A stretch of 48,344 nucleotides of DNA. Origin: Cellulosimicrobium composti (GTDB lineage: Bacteria > Actinomycetota > Actinomycetes > Actinomycetales > Cellulomonadaceae). Below the pieces are notes generated by a model. The model was not told where the DNA came from and made no database searches. It saw nothing but the letters and a program-made list of their open reading frames with translations. This document shows, in pieces, positions 10,508 to 19,256 of the stretch; the stretch's first letter is position 1, and each line of letters opens with the position of its first letter. The stretch is taken from assembly GCF_009711085.1 (NCBI RefSeq), contig NZ_WMKA01000029.1, positions 1 to 48,344 on the forward strand. Reading direction: 5' to 3'. Both the position numbers and the translations under genes were made by a program.

Positions 10508-11101
10508 ATGGAGCTGACCGTCGCTCGCGTCGGCAAGGCGCACGGCCTGCGCGGCGAGGTCGCGCTCGACCTGCGCACCGACGAGCCCGAGGAGCGGCTC
10601 GCCGTCGGCTCGCGGCTCGAGACCCGGCCGGCGCAGGCCGGGCCGCTGACCGTCGCGACCGTGCGGGTCCACCAGGGCCGCTGGCTCGTCGGGTTCGAGG
10701 GCGTGCGTGACCGCACCGCCGCCGAGGCCCTGCGCGGGGTCGAGCTCGTCGTCGAGGAGGACGCCTCCGACGAGGAGGACGCGTGGTACCCCCACGAGCT
10801 CGTGGGGCTCCGGGCCGAGGACACCGAGGGTCGGGAGCTCGGCCGCATCGACGGCCTCGAGCACCTGCCCGCGCACGACGTGCTCGTGCTCCGCGAGACC
10901 GGCGGCGAGCGCACGCTCGTGCCGTTCGTCCGCCAGATCGTGCCCGTGGTCGACGTGGCGGGCGGCCGCGTCGTGCTCGACCCGCCCGGCGGGCTGCTCG
11001 CGTCGGACGCCGACCGCCTCGAGGTCGCGGCGCCCGGGACCGACGAGCCCGCGCCGCGCGAGGGCGGGCCGGCCGCTGACGACGCCGAGGGCGAGGGCTG
11101 A
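10508..11101 (+). CDS. rimM: 16S rRNA maturation protein RimM
   Basis: RimM helps mature the 30S head and contacts S19. The 197-residue product starts [20 protein letters not shown], the family's N-terminal beta-barrel motif. It then has the PRC-barrel segment [13 protein letters not shown] and [11 protein letters not shown], followed by [12 protein letters not shown] near the C-terminus. The last 25 residues are a poorly conserved acidic tail. The ATG has CGAGGAG about 8 nt upstream. The trmD start follows the stop by one nucleotide, as in most bacteria. Confidence 0.95.
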   Translation: MELTVARVGKAHGLRGEVALDLRTDEPEERLAVGSRLETRPAQAGPLTVATVRVHQGRWLVGFEGVRDRTAAEALRGVELVVEEDASDEEDAWYPHELVGLRAEDTEGRELGRIDGLEHLPAHDVLVLRETGGERTLVPFVRQIVPVVDVAGGRVVLDPPGGLLASDADRLEVAAPGTDEPAPREGGPAADDAEGEG

Positions 11102-11102
11102 C

Positions 11103-11924
11103 GTGCGGATCGACGTCGTCACGATCTTCCCGGACTACCTCGCCGTGCTCGACCTGTCCCTCGTGGGCAAGGCACGCGCGGCGGGCATCCTCGACCTGCG
11201 CGTGCACGACCTGCGCGACTGGACGACCGACCGCCACCGCACCGTGGACGACACGCCGTTCGGCGGGGGCGCCGGGATGGTCATGCGCCCCGACGTGTGG
11301 GGCCGCGCGATCGACGACGTGTCGGGGGTCACGGGCGCCGGGGGCGCCGCGGGCGACGCGAGCGGCGTGCACCTCGTCGTGCCGACGCCGTCGGGCGAGA
11401 CCTTCACGCAGCGCACCGCCGAGGCCCTCGCGCGCGAGGAGCACCTCGTCGTCGCGTGCGGCCGGTACGAGGGGATCGACGCGCGCGTCGCGGAGCACTA
11501 CCGCGCCGCGGGGATGCGCGTGAGCGAGCTCTCCATCGGCGACTACGTACTCAACGGGGGAGAGGTCGCGGCGCTCGTCATGGTCGAGGCCGTCGGGCGG
11601 CTCCTGCCGGGCGTGGTCGGCAACCCCGAGTCGCTCGTCGAGGAGTCCCACGGGGCGGCCGGCCTGCTCGAGTACCCCGTGTACACGAAGCCGCCCGCGT
11701 GGGGCGACCTCGAGGTGCCCGACGTGCTGCTCTCCGGGCACCACGCGCGCATCCACCGCTGGCGCCGCGACCAGGCCCTGCGCCGGACCGCGGCGCGCCG
11801 ACCGGACATGGTGCGCGCCCTCGACGTCGACGCGCTCGACCGGCACGACCTGGCCGTCCTCGCGGAGGAGGGGTGGGCCGTCGTCGACGGTCGCCTCGTC
11901 ACCGACACTCCCGACGTCGAATGA
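11103..11924 (+). CDS. trmD: tRNA (guanine-N1)-methyltransferase TrmD
   Basis: TrmD methylates G37 of tRNAs reading CNN codons, which prevents +1 frameshifting. The GTG at 11103 gives 273 residues starting [11 protein letters not shown], one base after the rimM stop. The trefoil-knot SAM site is visible as [39 protein letters not shown] and [17 protein letters not shown], then the C-terminal [14 protein letters not shown]. Length and motifs match the SPOUT-class family. Starts further upstream in the open frame would run into rimM and have no support. The gene ends the unit; rplS has its own promoter and long leader 285 nt on. Confidence 0.96.
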   Translation: MRIDVVTIFPDYLAVLDLSLVGKARAAGILDLRVHDLRDWTTDRHRTVDDTPFGGGAGMVMRPDVWGRAIDDVSGVTGAGGAAGDASGVHLVVPTPSGETFTQRTAEALAREEHLVVACGRYEGIDARVAEHYRAAGMRVSELSIGDYVLNGGEVAALVMVEAVGRLLPGVVGNPESLVEESHGAAGLLEYPVYTKPPAWGDLEVPDVLLSGHHARIHRWRRDQALRRTAARRPDMVRALDVDALDRHDLAVLAEEGWAVVDGRLVTDTPDVE

Positions 11925-11991
11925 CGCGCGGGCGTCCCCGGCGGTCCGGACGCCGCGGCGCGACCCCGGCTGGGGCGCACCACCGCGCGTG

Positions 11992-12001
11992 TGGCAGAAT
12001 G
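11992..12001 (+). promoter_or_regulatory. Promoter -10 region of rplS
   Basis: TGGCAGAATG, with CAGAAT (11995-12000) as the -10, nearly matches the rpsP promoter 10-mer. Transcription would begin near 12007, leaving a leader of about 200 nt before rplS. Confidence 0.45.
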
Positions 12002-12072
12002 GTCGATCGGTGTGTGCCGCCCCGGACCTCTGCCACAGGGGAGACCGCGCCCGGATCTCGGGCGGACTGGCA

Positions 12073-12168
12073 CGACCACGGACCCCGGCCCCGCGAGGCG
12101 GCGGGGCTGCGTGGTCGCACAGCACGGCGCACCCCGACGAGACGACACCGGCCCGGCGCTCCCGGGCC
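12073..12168 (+). other. Structured 5' leader of rplS (two hairpins)
   Basis: The leader holds two strong hairpins. The first has an outer stem 12073-12080/12110-12117 (8 bp) and an inner stem 12088-12094/12101-12107 (7 bp) with a 6-nt loop. The second pairs 12150-12156 with 12162-12168 (7 bp). Ribosomal protein leaders often carry autoregulatory binding sites. Whether L19 binds here is unknown, and I recognise no named motif. Confidence 0.5.
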
Positions 12169-12209
12169 ACGAGCACGCGTCCGACCTGTGGCGGGCGAGG
12201 AGAAGCATC

Positions 12210-12569
12210 ATGCACACGCTGGACAGCGTCGACGCAGCATCGCTGCGCAGCGACGTCCCGGAGTTCCGTCCCGGTGACACGCTCAAGGTCAACGTCAAGG
12301 TCGTCGAGGGCAACCGCTCCCGCGTCCAGGCGTTCCAGGGCGTCGTCATCGCCCGCCAGGGCAGCGGGATCCGCGAGACGTTCACGGTCCGCAAGATCAG
12401 CTTCGGCGTCGGCGTCGAGCGCACGTTCCCCGTGCACTCGCCGACCATCGAGTCGATCGAGGTCGTGACGCGCGGTGACGTGCGTCGCGCCAAGCTGTAC
12501 TACCTGCGCTCGCTGCGCGGCAAGAAGGCGAAGATCAAGGAGAAGCGCGAGACCGCGCCCGCTCGCTGA
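12210..12569 (+). CDS. rplS: 50S ribosomal protein L19 (bL19)
   Basis: L19 sits at the 30S-50S interface. The ATG at 12210, with GAGGAGAAG about 6-10 nt upstream, gives 119 residues. Family motifs include [53 protein letters not shown] and [17 protein letters not shown]. The open frame continues upstream but that part lies in the leader, not in the protein. The gene is monocistronic as far as can be seen: it has its own promoter and structured leader upstream and a 13-bp hairpin downstream. Confidence 0.97.
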   Translation: MHTLDSVDAASLRSDVPEFRPGDTLKVNVKVVEGNRSRVQAFQGVVIARQGSGIRETFTVRKISFGVGVERTFPVHSPTIESIEVVTRGDVRRAKLYYLRSLRGKKAKIKEKRETAPAR

Positions 12570-12594
12570 TCGGCAGCCACGCCGCTCCGCTCGT

Positions 12595-12631
12595 ACGACG
12601 GCGGCCGTCCCTCCGGGGCGGCCGCCGTCGT
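12595..12631 (+). terminator. Hairpin terminator after rplS
   Basis: Positions 12595-12607 pair perfectly with 12619-12631 (13 bp). The 11-nt loop can itself pair over 3-4 bases. It starts 26 nt after the rplS stop. Confidence 0.75.
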
Positions 12632-12684
12632 CGTGCACGCCGTCTGCCGGCCGGTCGCGTTTCCCGGATCGCGGCCCGAGGTGG

Positions 12685-12690
12685 CATTGT
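12685..12690 (+). promoter_or_regulatory. Candidate -10 of lepB
   Basis: CATTGT ends 6 nt before the GTG at 12697, within TGGCATTGTG. No ribosome binding site is visible, so a leaderless start is inferred. Confidence 0.4.
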
Positions 12691-12696
12691 GAACGC

Positions 12697-13521
12697 GTGA
12701 CCGACAGCGCCCCGCCCCGCGGCCCGCAGCCCGACGCCGGCACCGAGCGCGCGGCGCTCGGCGGCCGCGACGACGCGGAGTCCCCGCACGAGGACCTCGC
12801 CGACCACCGCGCGGAGGCCGACGAGCCCGCGCGCGAGCAGCGCCCCGCGCGCAAGGGGTCGCTCCTGCGCGAGACGGCCATCATCGTCGTGAGCGCGCTC
12901 GTCCTGTCGCTCCTCATCAAGACCTTCCTCGTGCAGGCGTTCTTCATCCCGAGCGCGTCCATGGAGGACACGCTCGTCGAGGGCGACCGGGTCATGGTGT
13001 CGCGGCTCGTGCCCGGGGCGTTCGACGTGCACCGCGGCGACGTCGTCGTGTTCAAGGACCCGGGCGGCTGGCTCCCGCCGCCCGCGCCGCAGGACGAGAG
13101 CCCGGTGTCGGAGGCCGTCCGCGCGGCGCTGACGTTCGTCGGCCTGCTGCCGCAGGACACGGGGGAGCACCTCATCAAGCGCGTCGTCGGCGTCCCCGGG
13201 GACCACGTGGTGTGCTGCGACGCCGAGGGCCGCGTGAGCGTGAACGGCGAGCCGATCGACGAGACCTACATCAAGCCCGGCTCCGTCCCGAGCCAGGACG
13301 AGTTCGACCGCACCGTCCCCGAGGACATGCTGTTCGTCATGGGGGACAACCGGCAGAACTCCGCGGACTCCCGGTACAACACGGGCAAGCCGGGCGGCGG
13401 GTTCGTGCCGATGGGCAACGTGGTCGGCACGGCGTTCGTCAAGGTGTGGCCGCTGTCGCACCTCGGTCTCCTGCGCAACCCCGGCGACGTGTTCGCGGAC
13501 GTGCCCGAGGTGGAGCCGTGA
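12697..13521 (+). CDS. lepB: Type I signal peptidase LepB
   Basis: LepB cleaves signal peptides from exported proteins on the outer face of the membrane. The GTG at 12697 gives 274 residues. There is a charged, disordered N-terminus of about 60 residues, then one membrane anchor ([20 protein letters not shown]). The catalytic Ser88 is in [11 protein letters not shown]. The general base Lys161 is in [12 protein letters not shown], with the family box [11 protein letters not shown] near the end. A spacer of about 40 residues between the Ser and Lys boxes is longer than in E. coli-type minimal cores and is typical of actinobacteria. The stop overlaps rnhB by 4 nt (GTGA), so the two are coupled. 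Confidence 0.95.
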   Translation: MTDSAPPRGPQPDAGTERAALGGRDDAESPHEDLADHRAEADEPAREQRPARKGSLLRETAIIVVSALVLSLLIKTFLVQAFFIPSASMEDTLVEGDRVMVSRLVPGAFDVHRGDVVVFKDPGGWLPPPAPQDESPVSEAVRAALTFVGLLPQDTGEHLIKRVVGVPGDHVVCCDAEGRVSVNGEPIDETYIKPGSVPSQDEFDRTVPEDMLFVMGDNRQNSADSRYNTGKPGGGFVPMGNVVGTAFVKVWPLSHLGLLRNPGDVFADVPEVEP

Positions 13522-14360
13522 CCCTCGACGCGGTCGACGGACGGACCCGCACCGCCCGGCGCGGCGCGGCGCCGGCACGGCGTGCGCCCGCCCGACGCCG
13601 TCCCGACCTCCGCCAGGAGCGCGCGATGCTCCGCGACGGCGCCCGCCTCGTGGCGGGCATGGACGAGGTCGGGCGCGGCGCGCTGGCCGGTCCCGTGTCG
13701 GTCGGTGTCGTCGTCGTGGACCTCGGGACGAAGCCCTGCCCGCCGGGGCTCACCGACTCCAAGCTGCTCACCGCGAGCGCGCGCGAGGCCCTCGTCCCGC
13801 TCGCGCGCTCGTGGTGCCTCGCCTGGGCCGTCGGGCACGCCGGGCCCGCGGAGATCGACGCGCACGGGATCGTCGGGGCGCTGCGCCTCGCCGGCCGCCG
13901 CGCGCTCGCGCAGGTGCGCCGCACGGTCGGCGACGTCGACGCCGTCCTCCTCGACGGCAAGCACGACTGGCTCAGCCGGCCGTCGGCGGTCGACCTGTTC
14001 GAGGCGTTCGACCTCGACCCCCACGACGGCGAGAAGGTCGCCGACCCGCGCGTGCGCACCCTCGTCAAGGCGGACCTGCAGTGCGCGTCGGTCGCGGCCG
14101 CGAGCGTCCTGGCCAAGACCGAGCGCGACGGCCTCATGACGAGCCTGGCGCGCCAGTACCCCGCCTACGGGTGGGACCAGAACAAGGGCTACGGGGCCGC
14201 GGCGCACGTCGAGGCGCTGCGCGGGCTGGGGCCGACGCCGCAGCACCGGCGCTCCTGGCGGCTGCCCGAGCGCGGCGACCCGGCGCTCGACGTCGCGGCG
14301 TACGGCGAGCCCGTCGACGTCCTCGAGCTCGACCCGGACCTCGGCCTGCCCACGAGCTGA
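13518..14360 (+). CDS. rnhB: Ribonuclease HII
   Basis: RNase HII cuts RNA in RNA-DNA hybrids and removes single ribonucleotides from DNA. The GTG at 13518, overlapping the lepB stop, gives 280 residues. The first 40 or so are Arg/Ala-rich and not conserved. The core starts with [19 protein letters not shown], containing the DE pair of the active site, then [17 protein letters not shown] with a further acidic residue, [21 protein letters not shown], and [15 protein letters not shown] later start such as the ATG at 13626 (MLRDGARL) would give a product closer to the usual 230-260 residues. I keep the overlapping GTG because of coupling, without certainty. Confidence 0.92.
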   Translation: MTLDAVDGRTRTARRGAAPARRAPARRRPDLRQERAMLRDGARLVAGMDEVGRGALAGPVSVGVVVVDLGTKPCPPGLTDSKLLTASAREALVPLARSWCLAWAVGHAGPAEIDAHGIVGALRLAGRRALAQVRRTVGDVDAVLLDGKHDWLSRPSAVDLFEAFDLDPHDGEKVADPRVRTLVKADLQCASVAAASVLAKTERDGLMTSLARQYPAYGWDQNKGYGAAAHVEALRGLGPTPQHRRSWRLPERGDPALDVAAYGEPVDVLELDPDLGLPTS

Positions 14361-14396
14361 CGCCCCTTCGTGGCGGGCGGGCGGGGCTCCATGGTC

Positions 14397-14402
14397 CATG
14401 AT
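14397..14402 (+). promoter_or_regulatory. Candidate -10 of the DUF2469 gene
   Basis: CATGAT ends 6 nt before the GTG at 14409, with no ribosome binding site between. Leaderless start inferred. Confidence 0.35.
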
Positions 14403-14408
14403 GGACGC

Positions 14409-14708
14409 GTGAGTGCCGAAGACCTCGAGAACTACGAGACCGAGATGGAGCTCGCGCTGTACCGCGAGTACCGCGACGTGGTGGGCCTGTTCTCGTACGT
14501 GGTGGAGACCGAACGCCGCTTCTACCTGGCGAACCAGGTGGACCTCCAGGTGCGTTCCGCCGCGGGTGAGGTGTACTTCGAGCTGCGGCTCGCCGACGCG
14601 TGGGTGTGGGACGTGTACCGCTCGGCACGCTTCGTGAAGTCGGTGCGCGTCGTGACGTTCAAGGACGTGAACGTCGAGGAGCTCGCCAAGGCCGAGCTCC
14701 AGCTCTGA
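14409..14708 (+). CDS. DUF2469 family protein
   Basis: This 99-residue protein is highly conserved in actinobacteria (M. tuberculosis Rv2901c type). It starts SAEDLENYETEMELALYREY, and its body is rich in aromatic residues (RRFYLANQVDLQ, DAWVWDVYRSARFV, VVTFKDVNVEEL). There is no signal peptide or membrane segment, and no catalytic motif that I recognise. Its position between rnhB and the UPF0102 gene is the conserved one. The GTG at 14409 is supported by the conserved N-terminus and the -10-like hexamer 6 nt before it. Function is unknown. Confidence 0.9.
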   Translation: MSAEDLENYETEMELALYREYRDVVGLFSYVVETERRFYLANQVDLQVRSAAGEVYFELRLADAWVWDVYRSARFVKSVRVVTFKDVNVEELAKAELQL

Positions 14709-14822
14709 TCGGCCTCCTGGCCGTCCACAGGACCCCCGCGCGTGGGTTCCTTCCCCGGGCCTGACCGAGCCGGTGGCGCGCCGCCGCTCCCTGCCGCCAC
14801 GGTGGGCCGCGGAGGTGAGCCC

Positions 14823-15182
14823 ATGGGAGCGAACGACGCCGTCGGGCGGTACGGGGAGAGGGTGGCCGCGGCCCACCTGGTCGAGGCGGGCTGGACGCTG
14901 CTCGACCGCAACTGGCGCGGCACGCGCGGCGAGCTCGACGTCGTCGCGCTCGACGGCGACGTCCTCGTCGCCGTCGAGGTCAAGACCCGGCGCGGCACGG
15001 GGTTCGGGCACCCGGCCCAGGCCGTGACGCCCGCGAAGCTCGGGCGCCTGCGTCGGCTCACGGGTGAGTGGCTCGCGACGCACGACGTGCGCGCCCGCTC
15101 GGTCCGCATCGACGTCGTCGCGGTGCTCGTGGCCCGCGCGGGGGCGGCGCACGTCGAGCACCTCGTGGGGGTGAGCGCCTGA
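14823..15182 (+). CDS. UPF0102 (YraN-like) nuclease-fold protein
   Basis: This is a 119-residue protein of the YraN/UPF0102 family, related in fold to Holliday-junction resolvases and restriction endonucleases. The nuclease-like core is visible: GRYGERVAAAHL, then GELDVVALDGDVLVAVEVKTR, which contains the D...ExK arrangement, then GHPAQAVTPAKLGRL. The ATG at 14823 has GGAGGTGAG upstream, giving a good ribosome binding site. The stop TGA shares a base with the comM ATG at 15182, so it is coupled to comM, and dprA follows. This yraN-comM-dprA order is standard in actinobacteria. Activity has not been shown for most of the family. Confidence 0.9.
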   Translation: MGANDAVGRYGERVAAAHLVEAGWTLLDRNWRGTRGELDVVALDGDVLVAVEVKTRRGTGFGHPAQAVTPAKLGRLRRLTGEWLATHDVRARSVRIDVVAVLVARAGAAHVEHLVGVSA

Positions 15183-16720
15183 TGGGGCTCGGCACCACGC
15201 GCGCCGTCGCTCTGGTCGGGCTCTCGGGTCACGTCGTCGAGGTGCAGGCGCACCTCGCGGCGTCGGTGCCCGGGTTCGTGCTCGTCGGGCTCCCCGACAC
15301 CGCGCTCAGCGAGTCGCGCGACCGCGTGCGCGCGGCGGTCACCTCGTCCGGCATCCCCTGGCCGCAGCGCAAGATCACGATCAACCTCTCGCCCGCGGCG
15401 CTGCCGAAGTCCGGGACGGGCTTCGACGTCGCGATCGCCGTCGCGCTGCTCGCGGGGGCGCAGGTCGTCCCGGCCGGCGCGGTGGAGGACGTCGTGCACC
15501 TGGGCGAGCTGGGTCTCGACGGCCGCCTCCAGCCCGTGCGCGGCGTCCTGCCCGCGGTGGCCGCGGCCGTCGCGGCCGGGTTCCGGCACGTCGTCGTGCC
15601 GGAGGCCGACGTCGCGGAGGCCCGCCTCGTGCCGGGCGCGAGCGTGGCCGGCGCGGCGACGCTCGCGGACGTCGCACGGCTGCACGGGGCGACGATCGAC
15701 GCCGCCGACGCACCGACGGCGCCCGTCACCGTGCCGCGGCCGTCCGGCGTGCGACCGCTCCCGGGCGACCTCGCGGACGTCGTGGGGCAGGACGAGGCGC
15801 GCCACGCGCTCGAGGTCGCGGCCGCGGGCGGGCACCACCTCCTGCTGGTGGGCGCGCCCGGGGCGGGCAAGACGATGCTCGCGTCACGCCTGCCGGGGAT
15901 CCTCCCGGACCTCACCGAGAGCGAGGCGGTGGAGGTGACGTCCGTGCACTCCGTCGCGGGCGTGTTCGACCCCGGTACGGGACTCGTCCGCCGCCCGCCC
16001 TACGAGGACCCGCACCACACCGCGACGCCCGCGGCGATCGTCGGCGGGGGCAGCGGACTGCCCCGCCCGGGTGCCGCGTCGCGGGCGCACCGCGGCGTGC
16101 TCTTCCTCGACGAGGCGCCCGAGTTCGGCGCGCGCGTTCTGCAGACGCTGCGCCAGCCTCTCGAGCACGGCGAGCTCGTGATCCACCGGGCAGCCGGGAC
16201 CGCGCGCTACCCCGCGCGCTTCCAGCTCGTCCTCGCAGCGAACCCGTGCCCGTGCGGCAAGGGCGTCGGCAAGGGGCTCGAGTGCACGTGCTCGCCCGTG
16301 GCGCAGCGCCGGTACTTCGGGCGGCTGTCCGGACCGCTCCTCGACCGCGTGGACGTCCAGGTCGAGGTCCGACCGGTCTCGCGCGTCGAGCGCGCGGTCT
16401 CCGACCGTCCGGAGTCCAGCGCGGTCGTCGCGCGGCGCGTGGCCGCTGCGCGCGAGGCGGCGGCCGAGCGTCTTCGGGGCACGCCGTGGCGGACCAACGC
16501 CGAGGTGCCCGGCACCTGGCTGCGCGAGCGGCTGGGCGCGGACCCCGCTCTTCTCACCGACGTGGACGCGGCGCTCGACCGGGGCACGCTGAGCCTGCGC
16601 GGTGCGGACCGGGTGCTCCGTCTCGCCTGGACCGTCGCCGACCTCGCCGGGCGCACCGCCCCGACCCGGGCCGACGTGGGGGCCGGGCTCGCGCTCCGCA
16701 CCCGGGGCTACCGTGGCTGA
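15182..16720 (+). CDS. comM: ComM/YifB-type AAA+ ATPase (Mg-chelatase-like)
   Basis: ComM-family proteins are hexameric AAA+ helicases that promote branch migration during natural transformation in Haemophilus and Vibrio. In actinobacteria their role is less clear. The 512-residue product starts MGLGTTRAVALVGLSGHVVEV and carries the N-terminal domain motif LPDTALSESRDRVRAA. The P-loop GAPGAGKT is at 224-231, with Walker B VLFLDEAPEF, the zinc-like stretch NPCPCGKGVGKGLECTC, and the C-terminal GADRVLRLAWTVADL. It overlaps the YraN-like stop by one base and the dprA start by 8 nt, so the three genes form one translational unit. Confidence 0.93.
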   Translation: MGLGTTRAVALVGLSGHVVEVQAHLAASVPGFVLVGLPDTALSESRDRVRAAVTSSGIPWPQRKITINLSPAALPKSGTGFDVAIAVALLAGAQVVPAGAVEDVVHLGELGLDGRLQPVRGVLPAVAAAVAAGFRHVVVPEADVAEARLVPGASVAGAATLADVARLHGATIDAADAPTAPVTVPRPSGVRPLPGDLADVVGQDEARHALEVAAAGGHHLLLVGAPGAGKTMLASRLPGILPDLTESEAVEVTSVHSVAGVFDPGTGLVRRPPYEDPHHTATPAAIVGGGSGLPRPGAASRAHRGVLFLDEAPEFGARVLQTLRQPLEHGELVIHRAAGTARYPARFQLVLAANPCPCGKGVGKGLECTCSPVAQRRYFGRLSGPLLDRVDVQVEVRPVSRVERAVSDRPESSAVVARRVAAAREAAAERLRGTPWRTNAEVPGTWLRERLGADPALLTDVDAALDRGTLSLRGADRVLRLAWTVADLAGRTAPTRADVGAGLALRTRGYRG

Positions 16721-18068
16721 GCGGCGCGTGACGCCCGCGGTCGCGGGGCCCCCGGTGTTCGACGTCGACGACCCACGGCTCGCGCGGGCCGCGTGGTCGC
16801 GCCTGGCGGAGCCGGGTGACGAGGTCGCCGTCGCGCTCGTCGACCAGCTCGGCCCCGGGCCCGCGCTCGCGTGGCTGTACGAGGCCGTACGGGACCCGGC
16901 GCAGGCTCGGCGTGCGCTCGTCGGGCTCGCGGAGGCGGGCGGTGCGGGGGCCGTCGCCGACGGCGAGGGCGCGGCACCGGACCCGCTCGCGGTCGACGGG
17001 GTGGTCGGCGCGCTGCCGGCGGACCGCGCGCCCGCGGGTGCCGACCGCGACGTGCGCAGCCGGGCCGTCGCCCGGCTGCTGCGCGCGGTCGCGCGCTGGG
17101 CGCCGCGGCTCGACGGGCTCGACCCACGGCGCGAGCTGCGGGTCCTCGAGCGGCTCGGCGGGGAGCTCCTCGTCCCGGGGGACGCGGGCTGGCCCGTGGG
17201 GCTCGACGACCTCGGCCCCGTGCGCCCGCTGGCGCTGTGGGTCCGGGGCAACCGCGACCTCGCTGCCCTGGCGGAGCGGTCGGTCGCGGTCGTGGGCGCC
17301 CGTGCGTGCACGGACTACGGGCGGCACGTGACCGGCGAGATCGCGGCGGGGCTCGCCGCACGGGGGTTCACGGTCGTCTCGGGCGGTGCGTACGGGATCG
17401 ACGCCGCCGCGCACCGCGCCGCCGTCGTGTCCGGCGGCCCGACCGTCGCGTTCCTCGCCGGTGGCGTGGACCGGTTCTATCCGGCCGGGAACACCGAGCT
17501 GCTCCGGGAGGTCGTCGCGTCGGGCGGTGCGGTCGTCTCCGAGGTGCCGCCGGGCTCCGTGCCGAGCCGCGTGCGGTTCCTGCTGCGCAACCGACTGATC
17601 GCGGCGGTCGCGGGAGCGACGGTCGTCGTCGAGGCGGCGTGGCGCTCCGGGTCCCTGAGCACGGCGGTGCGCGCCGCCGAGCTCTCCCGCCCCGTGGGCG
17701 CCGTCCCGGGACCCGTCACGTCGATGGCGTCCGCCGGGTGCCACCGGCTCCTGCGCGACGGTGCCGCCGTGTGCGTGACCGACGCCGACGAGGTCGCCGA
17801 GCTCGCGGGCGTCCTGTCGCGGGACGCCGCGCCGTCCGCACCGGGGGACGCCCGCGGTGCACCTCGGCGGGCCGCGTACGACGGGCTGGACGACGTCGAG
17901 ACCCGCGCGTGGGACGCGCTCCCGGTCCGGTCGGGCGTGCCGACCGAGGCCGTCGCGCGGTCGGCCGGGCTCGCGGTCGCGGACGCGGTCGGCGCGCTCG
18001 GGCGGCTCGAGATCCGCGGGCTCGCCGAGCGGACGCCCGGCGGGTGGCGGCGCGTGCGGACACCGTGA
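16713..18068 (+). CDS. dprA: DNA-processing protein DprA (Smf)
   Basis: DprA binds incoming single-stranded DNA and loads RecA in transformable bacteria; it is also widespread in species not known to be competent. The GTG at 16713 lies inside the end of comM and gives 451 residues. A SAM-like N-terminal region comes first. The Rossmann-like DprA core has SVAVVGARACTDYGRHV, SGGAYGIDAAAHRAA, TVAFLAGGVDRFYP and RFLLRNRLIAAVAGATVVVE near residues 190-310. A winged-helix-like C-terminus (VPTEAVARSAGLAVADAVGAL) ends it. Another GTG at 16728 is possible. Confidence 0.94.
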   Translation: MAERRVTPAVAGPPVFDVDDPRLARAAWSRLAEPGDEVAVALVDQLGPGPALAWLYEAVRDPAQARRALVGLAEAGGAGAVADGEGAAPDPLAVDGVVGALPADRAPAGADRDVRSRAVARLLRAVARWAPRLDGLDPRRELRVLERLGGELLVPGDAGWPVGLDDLGPVRPLALWVRGNRDLAALAERSVAVVGARACTDYGRHVTGEIAAGLAARGFTVVSGGAYGIDAAAHRAAVVSGGPTVAFLAGGVDRFYPAGNTELLREVVASGGAVVSEVPPGSVPSRVRFLLRNRLIAAVAGATVVVEAAWRSGSLSTAVRAAELSRPVGAVPGPVTSMASAGCHRLLRDGAAVCVTDADEVAELAGVLSRDAAPSAPGDARGAPRRAAYDGLDDVETRAWDALPVRSGVPTEAVARSAGLAVADAVGALGRLEIRGLAERTPGGWRRVRTP

Positions 18069-18114
18069 GCGGCCGTCGCCGGAGCGCCTCCGCCCCGGTG
18101 ACGGCCGCCCGCGC

Positions 18115-18120
18115 CACACT
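18115..18120 (+). promoter_or_regulatory. Candidate -10 of xerC
   Basis: CACACT ends 6 nt before the GTG at 18127, with no ribosome binding site between. Leaderless start inferred. Confidence 0.35.
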
Positions 18121-18126
18121 GGGCGG

Positions 18127-19095
18127 GTGGCACGCAGCACCGCCGGCCGCGACGCCGGGTCCCCGACCGCCGAAGCCGCCGAGCCCCTCCCGGACGCGAT
18201 GGGCGCGGCGCTCGCGGACTTCGCCGAGCACCTCGAGGTCGCGCAGGGGACGTCCGCGCACACCGTCCGCGCGTACACGGGCGACGTGGAGGCGCTGCTG
18301 CGGCACGCCGCGGGTCACGGCGCGACGGCGCCGGACGACGTCGACCTCGCGGCCCTGCGCGCGTGGCTCACGGAGCAGTCGGAGCGCGGGCTCGCGCGTG
18401 CGACGCTCGCCCGCCGCGGGGCCGCGGCGCGCGCGTTCTTCGACTGGGCGCGCCGCACCGGGCGCGTGCGCACCGACCCCGCCGTCCGGCTCGCGAGCCC
18501 GCGCGTGCCGCGGACGCTGCCGACCGTCCTCGCGGTCGACGCGGCGGGCGCGATGCTCGACGCGGCCCGGGACGCGGCGACGGGCGGCGAGCCCGCGCGA
18601 CTGCGCACGTGGGCCGCCGCCGAGCTCCTGTACGGAGCCGGGATCCGCGTGGGCGAGCTCGCCGGCGTCGACGTGGACGACGTGGACCTCGCGCAGCGCG
18701 TCGTGCGCGTGCTGGGCAAGGGCGACAAGGAGCGCGTCGTGCCGTTCGGCGTGCCCGCCGCACGGGCGGTCACGCGGTGGCTGGACGTCGGGCGGCCGGC
18801 GCTCGCGACCGAGCGGTCGGGGCCCGCGCTGCTCGTCGGCGACCGCGGCGGCCGGTGGGGCCAGCGGCAGGTGCGCGAGGCCGTGCACCGCCTCGCCGCC
18901 GAGGCCGGCGTCGACGACGTCGCGCCGCACGACCTGCGGCACAGCGCCGCGACGCACCTCCTCGCGGGCGGCTCCGACCTGCGCAGCGTGCAGGAGATCC
19001 TCGGTCACTCCTCGCTCGCGACGACCCAGCGCTACACCCACGTCACCGCGGAACGGCTCCGTGCCTCGTTCGAGCAGGCGTTCCCCCGCGCCTGA
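18127..19095 (+). CDS. xerC: Tyrosine recombinase XerC
   Basis: XerC acts with XerD at the dif site to resolve chromosome dimers. The 322-residue product has an N-terminal core-binding domain (FAEHLEVAQGTSAHTVRAYTGD) and a catalytic domain. The catalytic residues are in place: Arg174 in GAGIRVGEL, Lys198 in LGKGDKERVV, the HDLRHS box with His268 and Arg271, His294 in ILGHSSLAT, and the Tyr303 nucleophile in QRYTHV. Its place beside dprA and rpsB and the full-length Xer architecture argue against a phage integrase. No att-like duplication is visible. The downstream gap to the convergent LytM gene holds only a short palindrome (19097-19110). Confidence 0.93.
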   Translation: MARSTAGRDAGSPTAEAAEPLPDAMGAALADFAEHLEVAQGTSAHTVRAYTGDVEALLRHAAGHGATAPDDVDLAALRAWLTEQSERGLARATLARRGAAARAFFDWARRTGRVRTDPAVRLASPRVPRTLPTVLAVDAAGAMLDAARDAATGGEPARLRTWAAAELLYGAGIRVGELAGVDVDDVDLAQRVVRVLGKGDKERVVPFGVPAARAVTRWLDVGRPALATERSGPALLVGDRGGRWGQRQVREAVHRLAAEAGVDDVAPHDLRHSAATHLLAGGSDLRSVQEILGHSSLATTQRYTHVTAERLRASFEQAFPRA

Positions 19096-19256
19096 CGCCG
19101 GCGCGCCGGCTCCGTGGCGCTCGGTCACGACGGACGGTCGTCCCGGCGACAACCCGCTCGGGCACGTGCGTGATCTTGAGCAGCGCGCGCCACGTGTGGC
19201 TGAGGGTCGGGGAGACGGGCGACGGCCGGTCACGCGCCGGATCTGGTCCGGGCGCC

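Noticed and set aside
11991-12036. Inverted repeat GTGGCAGA (11991-11998) / TCTGCCAC (12029-12036) at the rplS promoter
   Set aside because: The left arm is the -10 region and would not be transcribed, so it is not an RNA hairpin. As a DNA operator the 30-bp spacing is unconvincing.
18127-19095. The tyrosine recombinase as a phage or island integrase
   Set aside because: Its length, motifs and place between dprA and rpsB are those of chromosomal XerC. No att repeats, tRNA target or cargo genes are nearby.
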